A stretch of 64,000 nucleotides of DNA, taken from NCBI RefSeq assembly GCF_030272615.1, contig NC_081408.1, forward strand, positions 609,243,673-609,307,672, given 5' to 3'. Shown piece by piece: positions 36,961 through 47,714 of the stretch (its first letter is position 1; each line of letters begins with the position of its first letter). The notes below the pieces were generated by a model. That model did not search any database, had not been told where the DNA came from, and saw only the letters and a list, made by a program, of their open reading frames with translations. This stretch comes from Cryptomeria japonica. Taxonomy: Eukaryota; Streptophyta; Pinopsida; Cupressales; Cupressaceae. The translations under genes and the position numbers were made by a program.

Positions 36961-38480
36961 GTGGCAGAGGTTGACTTGTTCGTCATTTCGAGCAAGTCTT
37001 CTTTTGGTTTGCACACCATCACTCTGATTTCCCAAAATTTTCTCTTCTGTGTGATTCAACTGCACATACCGGTTGGGACCCTTTTTGGATGCTTCTTCTG
37101 GTTCATTGTCTGACTGAGCTTCATCATCGTCATTACCGGAATCATCATACTGGTTAACCTGTGGTTGACATCCTTTGTGCATATCCTCATCAACTTTTAC
37201 ATGCACACTCTCAATGACTCTTCTTAGTCTTTTGTTGTAGCATTTGTAGGCCTTGTTGTTAGATGAGTAACCAAGGAAGATTCCTTCATCACTCCTGGAG
37301 TCAAAACTTCCTAGACCATCCATATTTTTCTTGATAAAGCACTTCCTTCCAAATACTTTGAAGTATTTGACTTATGGCTTCCGGTCATACCACAACTCAT
37401 AAGGTGTCATTCTGTTGTCTGTTCTTGACTGAACCCGGTTCAAAGTATATGCAACAGTATGAACAGCTTCCTTCCAGTATGTGTTCGACAGTCTGGCCTC
37501 ATTTAACATGGTTCTGACCATCTCCTTCATTGTTCTGTTCTTCCTTTCTACCACACCATTTTGTTGTGGTGTCCTAGGAGCTAAGTATTACCTTCTAATT
37601 CCATGCTTTTCAAAATAATCTTCAAACTCATTTGAAGTAAACTCTCCACCCCGGTCTGATCTTAGGCATTTTAACTTGCACCCACTTTCTTTCTCCACCA
37701 TCTTCCTAAAGATCTTGAATCTTTCGAATGTTAGTGATTTATCTTGTAGGAAGGTGATCCATGTCATTCTCGAGTAGTCATCAATTAAGAGCATAAAGTA
37801 CTTTTCACCTGTAAGTGCTCTTGTCCTAGTTGGACCACATAGATCTATATGCACAATTTCAAGTGGTCTTGAGGTGTTGTGCTCTTTTGTCCTGAAGCTC
37901 ACTTTAGTTTGTTTACCTTTCACACATTCATCACAAAATGTGCTTACCGGTTTGATGATGGGTGGAATATTTCTCACACATCCCTTTCTTCTTACTGCAA
38001 CTAGGTTATCAAAGTTTATGTGACCTAATCTTCGGTGCCACAGCCAACTTTCATCTACTTGTCCTAACATACATTGGGACTCATAGCATTTCTTTAGATT
38101 ATAAACATTGCCATCCGTTCTCTTTCCTTCTGCCACAACTTTACCGGTATCGTCTTTCTTTATCTGGCAACCGGTTGAGTCAAAGGTGAATTTGTAACCT
38201 TTGTCACACATCTGACTCACACTCAGCAGATTGTGCTTTAGGCCTTCCACATAATATACATCATGTGCCTTCAATTTTCCATCAATGCTTAGAGTTCCTT
38301 TTCCCTTTATTTTGATGGAAGAATTGTCTCCAAACCTTACTCATCCACCATTCCAGTCTTCAATTGTGATGAATTTCTTTTTGTCACCAGTCATGTGGTT
38401 GGAACAACCACTATCTACAACCCATAGATTTTTCCTCTCAGCATGTAGGGCAGTCTACACTATGAGACTTGATTCTACCT
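36961..38480 (-). pseudogene. Copia C protease and integrase
   Basis: From about 38440 the minus-strand frame reads LWVVDSGCSNHMTGDKKKF (protease active site D-S-G), then YYVEGLKHNLLSVSQM, WLWHRRLGHINFDNL...CDECVKGKQ (integrase HHCC finger, all four ligands present), HIDLCGPTR, LLIDDYSRMTW, LRSDRGGEF and PRTPQQNGVVERKNR (catalytic D, D and E regions present). The acidic C-terminal domain with EGIFLGYS and a D/E-rich linker runs to 36960. Point stops occur near 38330, 37585 and 37369, again all in one frame. This is the best-kept integrase in the window; the stops rule out activity as it stands. Confidence 0.92.
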
Positions 38481-39190
38481 TTTCTTTTTCTTTCTCAACC
38501 CAAAGGGGTTTGGTCTCCTTCTTCTTGTTAGCTGCTATATTATGCTCAGGTTTAGTTACCGGCTCTTGATCAAGATTTGTCTTCTTCTGCTTGATCTTCC
38601 GGTTTTTACAAAACTTTGCTATGTGTCCAAACTCTTGACAATTATAGCATTTTATATCTTAATTTAAAGAAACATCCTTAAGATTATTGTAGGGTATTGG
38701 TTTATTCTTCCTACATTCAAAACTCTTATGACCATATCCATTGCACTAATAACAGACAACATTCATATCCCAAAGTGCATTAAATGGATTTCTACTTTCA
38801 TAACTCATAGAGGGCTTATTGATTAATCTACAGTCAGCCATTTTATGCCCAAGTTTGTTACACTAGTAACAGTAACCATGAAAGTTTGAAACATATCGGT
38901 TAGGTAGCCTTGGTCCTGAATGGGACTGCCTCATCGAGGGTCTTCCCTTCATGTTGTTGGATCTAGTGAAACCTTCATGATCAATCCTTGCATTTCTCCT
39001 TGGATCTGCATGTTGATACAAGAAGTGTGGCCTCCAGTTCATTAATGTTACCGATTTGAGTGGCGATTTCCAATAGCATCTGCATATGTCTTTTTGTCAG
39101 TATCCTTGCCTACAGTGAATGTCTTCTTTTCTTCACCTTCAAAAGAAGAGGTGAACTTTATTTCTTTGCCAGATCTATCTTTGTGGGTTG
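38455..39190 (-). pseudogene. Copia C Gag C-terminal region with three further zinc knuckles
   Basis: Between the main Gag frame and the protease the minus strand encodes three CX2CX4HX4C knuckles: CY.CNKLGHKMADC (about 38873-38832), CY.CNGYGHKSFEC (about 38756-38715) and CYNCQEFGHIAKFC (about 38660-38619). In the first two the dot is a TAG stop (38863-38865 and 38746-38748) where CAG is expected. A lysine-rich linker leads to the protease. With the knuckle at 39870 this Gag would have four, more than the usual one or two of copia elements. A frame change lies between about 39020 and 38900. Confidence 0.8.
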
Positions 39191-39194
39191 AACT

Positions 39195-40676
39195 TTAACC
39201 TAATTCAAATCCTAAACCACCAATGTCTTTAGATTGCTTTTGTTTGCTCAACATCTTGTCTAAGGCCTCGGTGTTGTCTTCATATTTGCTCCTTATTTTT
39301 ATTTCTTCCTTACTTTCTTCAAGCTCCTTTCTGAGCTTCACTATCTGTGCTTCCAACTCTTGATGCTCATTTTCCTTCTTTGTCAAATCAGAGGATGTAG
39401 CTTCACATATCCTCTTAGTTTCTTCTAGTTGCAATTTCAAGTTAGCTATAACTTGACCGGACTCATCCAGGGATTGCTTCAAGAGATCTTGTTCATTTAC
39501 TGCAGCAAGCTTAACCTTTTTGAGTTCTCTTCTTGTTTTGCTCAATTCCTCAAGAGCACTGATAAGCTCACCCTCCAAGTCCACTTCAGCCTCAATGTCC
39601 TCCTCTTCCTCATCTTCATCAACTTGTTCACCAAGTGTCATGAAGAGATTGACTTTTCTGTCAGTCTCATGGTAATCATCCTCTAATGCATTTTCTTCAT
39701 CTGTTGTATCATCCTCAATAGTATATAGACTGTTTTGATTCTGGTAGCCTCTCCTTCCTTGCCAATAGTCGTTTCTTCCTCTATCTTTGTCGATAGATTT
39801 TTTGAACTCTCTTGACATATCTCCACCGGTTTCCTTGTGAGGACAATTAGCAGCAAAGTTTCCGACCTTCCCACAGTTGAAACATTTAAGCGGCAGCTTT
39901 CCTTTATACCGACCGGATCCTCTTTTGAGCTTCCTAACAAAGTTTGCTACTTCTGCATCAGAGTCTTCACTGGATTCTTCATGAGTAGTTACTTCTTTCT
40001 CCTTTTTGGTGATGTTGAATGCTGCTTCTTTCTTTGAGGATGTGTCACAATCTGTTCTCATCTCATAGGTTATCAGTGAGCCAAATAACTCATCCATTGT
40101 AAAGGTTTTCATGTCCTCGGCTTCTTCTATGGCAGACACCTTAGTATCATACTTGGGTGTGAGAGACCTAAGTATCTTCTTGACAAGAGTCTCATCTGCA
40201 ATCTCTTCACCAAGTCCTCTGATGGTGCTCACAGTTTCATCAAATCTGTGAAGATAGTCTGCAACCTTTTCATCATCTTTCATCTTGATGCTTTCAAATT
40301 GGCCCCTTAGTGCTTGCAGCTTGGCCTCTTTGACTTTTGCATCTCCTTCAAACAACCTCTACAATTTATCCCAAGTTTCCTTTGTTGAAACACGGTGCAT
40401 GACTTTGACAAACTCATTATCAAACAGACCGCTCAAGATAGCATGTTTGGCCTTTGCATTATTCTCATACTCCTTTTTGGCATCCAGATCAGTGGGAGGA
40501 GCATTAGGAACAACATACCCATTCTTCACAGACATCCACACATCAAAACCCAAGGAGGAAATATAGGTCTCCATTCTTCTGCTCCAGAAGGCATAGTTGG
40601 ATCCATCAAACATGGGGGATTTTGAGGAAGTGGACTCATTTATTTCCATTGTGTTCAAAGTCCAGAATCTACCCAA
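39195..40676 (-). pseudogene. Copia C gag
   Basis: The start at 40676 gives MGRFWTLNTMEIN, or MEIN at 40649, which is the more usual Gag start. PMFDGSNYAFWSRRMETYI and FVKVMHRVSTKETWDKL are UBN2-type Gag. A TAG at 40359-40361 interrupts, after which the same frame gives RLFEGDAKVKEAKLQALRGQ and TMDELFGSL. A knuckle CFNCGKVGNFAANC follows, with Asn in place of the zinc-binding His. After that come an E/D-rich stretch and about 110 residues of heptad-like leucine, lysine and glutamate (LISALEELSKTRRELKKV...), a predicted coiled coil. It ends in TAA at 39195, where the E homologue has CAA-type Gln. Confidence 0.9.
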
Positions 40677-40700
40677 GGTTTAAAGATAATCGAGAACCTA

Positions 40701-40713
40701 GGCTCTGATACCA
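40701..40713 (-). other. Primer-binding site of copia C
   Basis: Minus-strand TGGTATCAGAGCC, two bases inside the 5' LTR border at 40716. It is the standard copia initiator-Met tRNA site. Confidence 0.92.
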
Positions 40714-40715
40714 AT

Positions 40716-41218
40716 TATTGAACACAGAGTACCACTGAGAGTAGGGGGGGTGGTGAATCAGTGGTTCCTAAATTTTGACTTTCAAAACAGCTTCAGAATA
40801 CCAGTTAACCACTTAAGCACTTAAACAATCAAACCGGTAAATCAAGAAGGAAAGCCAAAGAGATCAATCACACAAATGCAACTCACAACACCAGATGTAC
40901 GAAGAAAATCCAATGTGGGAAAAACCTCGATGAGAAAAGCTGCTGGAGACTACTGCTCCAATCCAGCCTCACAGGTAAAACACTGAATTACAAAGTTTAG
41001 GGCACCAACCCAAGGAGCACCAACCCCTGCACCAAGCTCTAACTTGGCGATGTATATTGAAATACAATTTGAATGCAGTTAAGGCTTCTTGTTGCAAATG
41101 AATTCTGCAACTCTTGATTAAATATCCTACTACCAGTTGACAGTCTTTTCTCTTGTATTGAATCTCACACTACTGGTCTTTTCTCTTGTATTGAATCTCA
41201 CACTACTGGTTGTGAGAT

Positions 41219-41287
<69 letters not shown>

Positions 41288-42315
41288 TTGGATGATGCCT
41301 ACTCTGCCACACCTTGCCGGTTTAGCTTAATTGTGAAACTACAGTTATGTTGGTAGAACCCTCTCACCGGTATGCTTGCTCACTTACTCTACAACTCTCT
41401 TAGAATAATTTCTAAGGCTAGCAATTCTTCTCTTTCACTTAATCTCTCTTTTCTCTCCCTCTTTTCTGCAACATCAATCAATGCTGTGTTTCAAGCTCCT
41501 CTCCTTATACCATGGTTTCCCGCCAAAAAGCCATTCAAATTTAGAGTAGTTAGGGTTTTCTCCTCCCGACACAATCTTTATGAGATCCGATCCTCTATCT
41601 TGGATCAATCACTTGTACTCCAGAGATGTATATCTACATTCTTTCCATTCCCCAATGCATACTTGTTGAAGATAGCAATCTCGAACAAGATTTCCTACCT
41701 TGAAACCTGTCAACTCATAAAACGCTTCAGCTATTTCCTTTCGAGGTCTTCCTGAATCGGATTTCCTTTGCATTGATCCAGGTGCCAACTACTCCCTAAT
41801 CTTCCTCTGTCATCATTTCTTCTTCGAGCCGCATCGGTTAGTTACAATCCCGTGATTTGTGGTTGTTTCATTTATATCGAATGATAGTTTCACCAACCGT
41901 GTTGATGGAGGCTTCATCGACCACAACATATTTGCCACCTCGGCTCCACATGGCATCACCATGGTCAAACAATCTGCTCACCGACACATAGTCGGTTCAA
42001 GCTTGAACATTCAGCAAACTCATACCGGTACACGCCTTTACCGGTAAGGCCTTCTTCTTTTGCTAACCGGCAGTGCACACTAGACCGGTAACACATCTTC
42101 ACCTCTAGTGGTTTGTGATAACTGTAACATTCAGTCTCTTCATCGTAAACAGGCGGCCAACCTCCAGACCAGTTTATTGCTCAACATGTTAACACACACA
42201 GCCTTCATCCTGGTTTATGCCTTACCGACAAGCTTTCATTATGTCTGCTCATTCTTGTGTGAATTTCCATCATGTCGGTTGACATCAATGACAACTTAAT
42301 GCCAAAATGCCAATA
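40716..42315 (-). repeat. 5' LTR of copia C
   Basis: Plus-sense TATTGAACACAG to AATGCCAATA, 1,600 bp. It has the (TC)23(CA)n run at 41221-41287 and a perfect 33 bp tandem duplication at 41143-41208 that is single in the 3' LTR. It retains numerous ACCGGT motifs lost in the partner. Confidence 0.9.
41143..41287. repeat. 33 bp tandem duplication and (TC)n(CA)n array
   Basis: Units 41143-41175 and 41176-41208 are identical and are followed by the TC and CA arrays at 41221-41287. The other LTR of the same element has one diverged unit (near 31868), so the duplication happened after insertion. Confidence 0.92.
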
Positions 42316-43142
42316 GGACAACCCATCCTTACAACCTAACACAAAAGTCATGCAAGATATACCGGTAACACAATGCCAGATGTAGTAGAAAGAACAGCCG
42401 GTAACAACACAAAATACATAACCGGTAAACAATATGAACAATTATTATTACAGTCTGAAGAATTACACATGCCACATGTTGCATCGCAGTCCAGGATACA
42501 AACAATGCTTACAACACAGATATGAGATCCACAAATCATCTGCAAAACAAATCGGCCTCCAGAAAGAATCTGTCGGTTCCACCCTAATCCGGACCTCAAC
42601 CCTTCCGACTTCAATCCACTGGACCAAAATCTCGTCGGTTCTACATCTTCGCTCGATCTCTAAACTATGTCTTTGATCTTCTGTCTTTTGTCTTTCAAAT
42701 GATTCGTAAAATTCCATTTATACTGTCTGCAAATAATAATAACTTGATCAAGTCGGCCCAAAGACCAACCGGTTCATGAAACGTGCTAACGGTAACATGT
42801 TGGCTCAAATCACTAAGAACATCTCCAAAAATCATAAAAGACATAAGAAACATAAATCAATGATTCACAAGTCACAAAGATCAACTGAAACCCGATCCAA
42901 ATTTGCTCAACACACTGGCAGACTAACCGGTAAGAACATATCAACCGGGCCAATACCGGAATCGATAACTCACTGGGATTAAATCCAAATGCCATGAAAC
43001 CCGAACACGACAAAAACAACAAACACAAGGGAATAAACCCAAAACCACAACGCTAAACTCTCAAACAAGAAGAAACGCCACGATCTCAAGCAATTCCATT
43101 GCAAACTGCTCAACCGGTAAGAACTACACCGGTGCTCTTGCA
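42316..43142. other. CCGGT-rich block inside the element D LTR
   Basis: It lies between the right border of copia C and the resumed LTR of element D, and has no counterpart in the D 3' LTR. About 40 bp on the other side of C (31380-31422) is also unmatched and probably belongs to it. It is rich in ACCGGTAA motifs like the C LTRs, and has a possible minus-strand TATA (TATAAATGG near 42718). It could be another solo LTR hit by C, but I could not find clean ends or a target duplication. Confidence 0.4.
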
Positions 43143-43409
43143 TTAGTAGGGGTAGGTAGGAGAAATGGTAAAATATTCCACATGAGGTGCAGCACCCATC
43201 GAAGGTGGAATTATCATCCCACGATAAGTGGATATGATAAAGTTACAACAATATCACACCATAAAAGGTGGAATTTCTCCTACATACACACTCCCAATGT
43301 ATGCACATCTCCCTAGGTGTCTCATATGCAAACTACAATGTTGTGCATGTACCTAAGTAAACTTAAGTAAAGTAATTATATCCAACATGAATAAATAATT
43401 ACACCAACA
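43143..43409 (-). mobile_element. 5' LTR of element D, second part
   Basis: It matches 26862-27124 closely (AATGGTAAAATATTCCACAT, GTGGAATTTCTCCTACATAC, TACACCAACA). The end at 43409 is directly joined to RNase H sequence of element E. Confidence 0.88.
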
Positions 43410-44420
43410 GATATATTAATGGAGTCGGTATTATCACAAAGAATCACAACTGGCTCTTCATACTCAACCTTAATGTCCTTCAAGGTTTGTTTCATCCAAA
43501 ATAGTTGAGTGCAACATGAAGCAACAACTATATATTCTTCCTTTGCAATTGACAGTGACACACAATCTCGTTTCTTGTTGTGCAAGGAAATCAATTTGAT
43601 GCCAAGAAAGAATGCACCACCACTAGTGCTCTTCCTATCATCAACACACCATGCCCAATCAATATTTGCATAGGAATGTAAACTAAAATCATTGCCTTTG
43701 GGTTACCATAAACCATAATCTTGTGTATGTTGTAGGTACTTGAATATCCTTGTGATTGCCTTCACATGAGTTTCCTTCGGAGCATCCTAAAATCTTTCTA
43801 CCATGCATACATCGTGCATTATGTCAGACCTATAAGCAATTGATATAACAAACTTCCAATCATGGATCTACATCTTGTCTGATTTGCCAGTGGGGATTCA
43901 TCTTCTTTTCTTAGTTTACACCTTGTCACCATAGGTGTATGAACTGGCTTGCAATCTTCCATCTAAAACTTCTTCAACTTTTCCCTTACATACTTGGTTT
44001 GACAAATAAGAATACCTTAGTCTGAGAAATCTGCAAACCAAGAAAGAATGACAACTCTCCTAACATGGACATTTCAAATTTATTTTGCATAGCTTCAACA
44101 AACTCTTTACACATTAAATCACTACTTCCCCCAAGAATTATATCATCAACATATACAACCACAATTAATTGATGATCTTCTTCAGATCTAATATACAAAT
44201 TATTGTCTGCAACACCTTTCCTCAAACCTTGTTAAAGGTATGAATCCAATCTTGTATACCAAGCTCTAGGAGCTTGTTTTAGCTTGTACACTGCATTCTT
44301 AAGTCTGCATGCAAAATCTTGATCCTTTGTTGATAGCAAATCTTTTGGTTGTTCAATATATACTTCCTCTTCAAGATTTCCATTTAGGAATGCATATTTG
44401 ACATCCATTTGATAACTTCA
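43410..44420 (-). pseudogene. Copia E reverse transcriptase C-terminus and RNase H
   Basis: In minus-strand order the pieces are [57 protein letters not shown], then DDRKSTSGGAFFLG, AKEEYIVVASCCTQLFWMKQ and CDNTDSINIS. The frame is cut at 43410 by element D; the last part of RNase H is at 26685. Several stops and shifts are present. It belongs to the same family as the polymerase of copia C but is clearly older and more broken. Confidence 0.88.
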
Positions 44421-44750
44421 AGGAACATTCTAATCATTTCCTTATTCTCAAATTTCTTGTCAGCAACCATATCCTTCTTTTTTCCAACTGATTGGATGTT
44501 CTCTTCATCTTTCCTTTTATCTTTAGACTTTACAAAGACATTGCTGATTTTGTCTTTGCTTTTCTTCTTATCTACCATAGTGTTGTTAGAACATTGTCCC
44601 TTCTCATAGCCTAGCCTAGTCAAGATATTAGAATTTTGTTGTTTACTCAACATGTCATCCAAGTCTTTAGTGCTTTTGTCATACTTCCTTAGACATACTA
44701 TCCTAGCCTCAAGTAGCTCACATTCCTTTTCTTTAGCCTGCAACTTTTCT
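44384..44750 (-). pseudogene. Copia E gag C-terminus fused by deletion to reverse transcriptase
   Basis: One open minus-strand frame begins with Gag coiled-coil sequence (LLEARIVCLRKYDKSTKDLDDMLSKQ), passes through a lysine-rich linker (DKKKSKDKISNVFVKSKDKR), and at about 44440 runs into IRMFLEVIKWMS, which corresponds to the IRMFLAF...QMDVKS core of the reverse transcriptase. Protease, integrase and the N-terminal polymerase, about 3 kb in copia C, are gone. The fusion of frames is probably chance. Confidence 0.85.
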
Positions 44751-45840
44751 GTCTATGCATCCTCTATCTTCTTTTCTTCTTCAATTTTAATTCTGAGACT
44801 GATTATTAGTGCTTCAGATTCATCAATCGTCTTTTTGTACTTTTGATTCTTTGCTCTTACATGGTCCAACTCATTCAAGGCAGAAATGAGCTCTCCTTCC
44901 AAATCAACCTCAGCTTCTTCTTCTTCATCAGATCTATTTGATTCATTATCATTCTTTTTAGTCCCAACCTCAACAATTGCCATGAATAAATATTCTTTCT
45001 TTCTAGGTTCAGTGGCATTTTTAGAGTCACTTTCAGCATCCGAGGTACCATTGTCTTCTTTATAATATAAACTCTTTCGGTTCTTTCTTTTATTGTACTT
45101 AAATTTTTTTGATTGATTTTGGGATCCACACTCAAAACATTGGAATGGTAGTTTTCATTTGTACTTACCTAATCATGTTTTTAATCTCCTTACAAAGTTG
45201 GCCTCTTCATGATCAACCTCATAATCTTCCACCTCAACAACCTTAAATGCAACTTCTCTCTTTGATGTATCACCTTTTCCTGTTTTCATTTCATATGCAT
45301 TAGAGATCCAAACAATTCATCCATAGAAAGTTTATCTAGATCCTTAGCTTCTTCAATAGCAGAGACTTTTGAGTCATACCTTGAGGGTAGAGATCTTAAC
45401 ACCTTCACAATCACAACATACTTAACCTCTTCACCAAGTCCTCTGATTGCATTAACAACTTCATCTACTCTAAGCAAATATTCTACAATTCGTTCTTCTT
45501 CCTTCGTCTTAAATCCTTCAAACTGAGCTCTATATGTCTGCAACTTGGCTTGCTTAAATGTGTCATCACCTTCATAGATACCGCGAAGTTTGTTCCAAAT
45601 CTCCTTTGCAATTTTGCAGTACATTACCTTGACAAATTCTAAATTTGATAGTCCACATAATATGGCATTCTTTTCTTTTGCATTGTTCTCATATTCCTTC
45701 TTTTCATTTGGGGTAGACGGAAAATTGGTAGGCGATGTATACCCAATCATAACTGACTGCCATATATCAAATCCAAGAGAGGAAATGTAGGATTCCATTA
45801 TGATCTTCTAGAAAGCATAGTCAGTTTCATTGAATAATGG
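44751..45840 (-). pseudogene. Copia E gag N-terminal part
   Basis: Minus-strand segments are MESYISSLGFDIWQSV, FVKVMYCKIAKEIWNKLRGIYEGDD and SKVSAIEEAKDLDKLSMDELFGSLM (45798-45286). After a break comes the acidic EEEAEVDLEGELISALNELDHV coiled-coil start (44983-44753). A knuckle-like CGS.SKHWNGSFH remnant near 45130 has lost most ligands. The order and spacing match copia C Gag. Confidence 0.85.
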
Positions 45841-45927
45841 TGCCTTGTTAGATGAATTTCCTTCATTGCCAACCATGTGTTCAAAAGCAAATCTACCTTG
45901 AGCGGTTAAGCCTATACCAAGGAACCT

Positions 45928-45939
45928 TGCTCTGCTACC
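45928..45939 (-). other. Degenerate primer-binding site of copia E
   Basis: Minus-strand TGGTAGCAGAGC, one change from the standard TGGTATCAGAGC, three bases from the LTR border at 45943. Confidence 0.8.
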
Positions 45940-45942
45940 AGT

Positions 45943-46286
45943 TGTTGAACACACTCATACACTAAGAGGGTGGGGTGAATCAATGTATCACACTAAAATA
46001 AATTTCTAAAGTAGATTAAAATATTAAAGCATAGAAACACCAGAGAACAACCATAACACTAGATATATGAGGAAAACTCAATAAAGGAAAAACCTCAATG
46101 AGAATAGTTGCTAGGATCTATTGTCCTAATCCAGCCTCAATGAAAAATCTAATTACAATGTTAATGAGCACCAACTCAAAGGAACACCAATCTTTGAACT
46201 TTTATGGACACCAATCCAAAGGAGCACCAACCCCTGATTTAGAAGCTACAACTTCAAGAAATTACACTCTATTCTAAGCACCCACT
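45943..46286 (-). mobile_element. 5' LTR of copia E, truncated
   Basis: It starts TGTTGAACACACTC and matches 24522-24910 of the 3' LTR, then similarity stops at GCACCCACT (about 46286). The remaining 1.3 kb is missing and hAT transposase sequence follows directly, so a deletion or rearrangement removed the outer border and target duplication of E. Confidence 0.82.
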
Positions 46287-46616
46287 TATTGATAGGATAT
46301 ATGATCCTAATGTTGCCAGCATGATTCACATTGAGTGGACCAAATTTTCTACTCTCAAGGGTTATAGTGATAATGCTAAGATGGATATACAAACTATGGC
46401 ACATGAGGACCCGATTTTTTGGTGGAATTGTCATGGTCAATAATCAAATACTACCACTCTTGCCATTTGTCTGCTATCTCAAGTTTCTAGTTCTTTAGCT
46501 GTTGAGAGGAATTGGTCTACCTATAGCTTCATCCACTCTTAAGAGGAACAAACTTACCTCAAGGAGAGAAGAGAGTGCTTTGCATCTCCTTAACCATAAG
46601 ACACAAGTGTAGAAAA
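46287..46616 (+). pseudogene. hAT transposase C-terminal dimerisation domain, fragment
   Basis: The plus-strand frame reads LIDRIYDPNVASM...EDPIFWWNCHG, a stop, then LAICLLSQVSSSLAVERNWSTYSFIHS, and after a one-base shift KRNKLTSRREESALHLLNH. The order D-P-x-x-W-W, L-L-S-Q, S-S-x-x-x-E-R-N-W-S-T and K-R-N-x-L is diagnostic of the hATC domain. The N-terminal zinc finger and catalytic core are absent. One stop and one frameshift show that it is dead. No terminal inverted repeats were recognised nearby. Confidence 0.88.
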
Positions 46617-47640
46617 AGAGTCTAGCAACACGATGAGATGTAGAGCTAGAGGAGATAGCACAGGTTTATGAGGATGCTATGACTTCACATGCAAGGTTGG
46701 TTGGTGTTAATTTGGTGGACCTTGACCATGAGGACTCCAATAGTTCTACCGATGAGGAGTTTGGGGATGAGTAGAGGCCTCCCTTAACTACATTTTGTAC
46801 TTAGTCTTATTAGAGTTATTTTGATATCATGCTAGTCATTGTAATCATCCTTATGATATTTATGATATAACATAAATCTCCAATTTGACAATTTCATTTG
46901 TCAAATTGCAATAATTTTATTTAGCATTATGATTAAAATTAAAAGTATTTAAAATTAAGTTTCATAATACTTTCATTTGAAAATTTGAAATGTAATTCAA
47001 AATTCTTAATTTTAAGATTCTTATAAATATTTTCATAACTAGTTATTCAAGTACTATATATATATCAACACCGCCCCCTCGCCACCCCCCATCGACATCC
47101 CCCCACTATCCCTGAACTTAGGCCCTTTGTCCCCCTGTCCCCAAAACCCATCCCCCCGTCTCAAAAGGTGGTGGAACATTAAATTTAAATTAATGGTAGC
47201 AACTAAATATTATATTGTCTACCCCTTAACCCATCAATGATTTCCACCCTTAGGCCAATGATTTTTTGTAAGACTTTTTTTTTTTAAGGAAGTATTCACC
47301 ATGGTGATTACTATATTTTTTCATTATCATCTAAGATTTATCAATATTTTGTACAAACAAACTATGATTTTAAAAAATTGCCAATAAAAATCATATTGTT
47401 TTTCGAAAAAATGGAGAGATTCGCCAATAGAAATTAATATTTGTTTCAAAAAAATGAAAAATTCGCCAAGATTTTATATGGTTTTTTGAGGTGGGGTTTC
47501 TTAAAGTCATCCATGCCCTAGACCATCCAAATACCCACAACCATTCACAAATAAAAATAACAATTGTTACAACTTCAAGACCATATCCACTGGCTATAGT
47601 TGGCCAATAATTAGTGGGGGAATAATTTTGCACACCTCTA
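46617..47640. other. Non-coding stretch with a C-run block
   Basis: The first 180 bp may be the 3' trailer of the hAT gene. At 47067-47165 there are six or more runs of 4-6 C with short spacers, so the minus strand is a G-quadruplex candidate. The rest is AT-rich with no gene seen. Confidence 0.5.
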
Positions 47641-47689
47641 AGAGATATACAAGGATATTCTTCTATCAAGACAAGGTTGACTTGAGGAT

Positions 47690-47714
47690 AAATCAAAGTT
47701 TAGAAGGAGGATGA
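47690..47714 (+). other. Polypurine tract of gypsy element G
   Basis: AGTTTAGAAGGAGGATGA directly precedes the LTR starting at 47715. A purine tract at this place identifies the following LTR as a 3' LTR of a plus-strand element. Confidence 0.6.
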
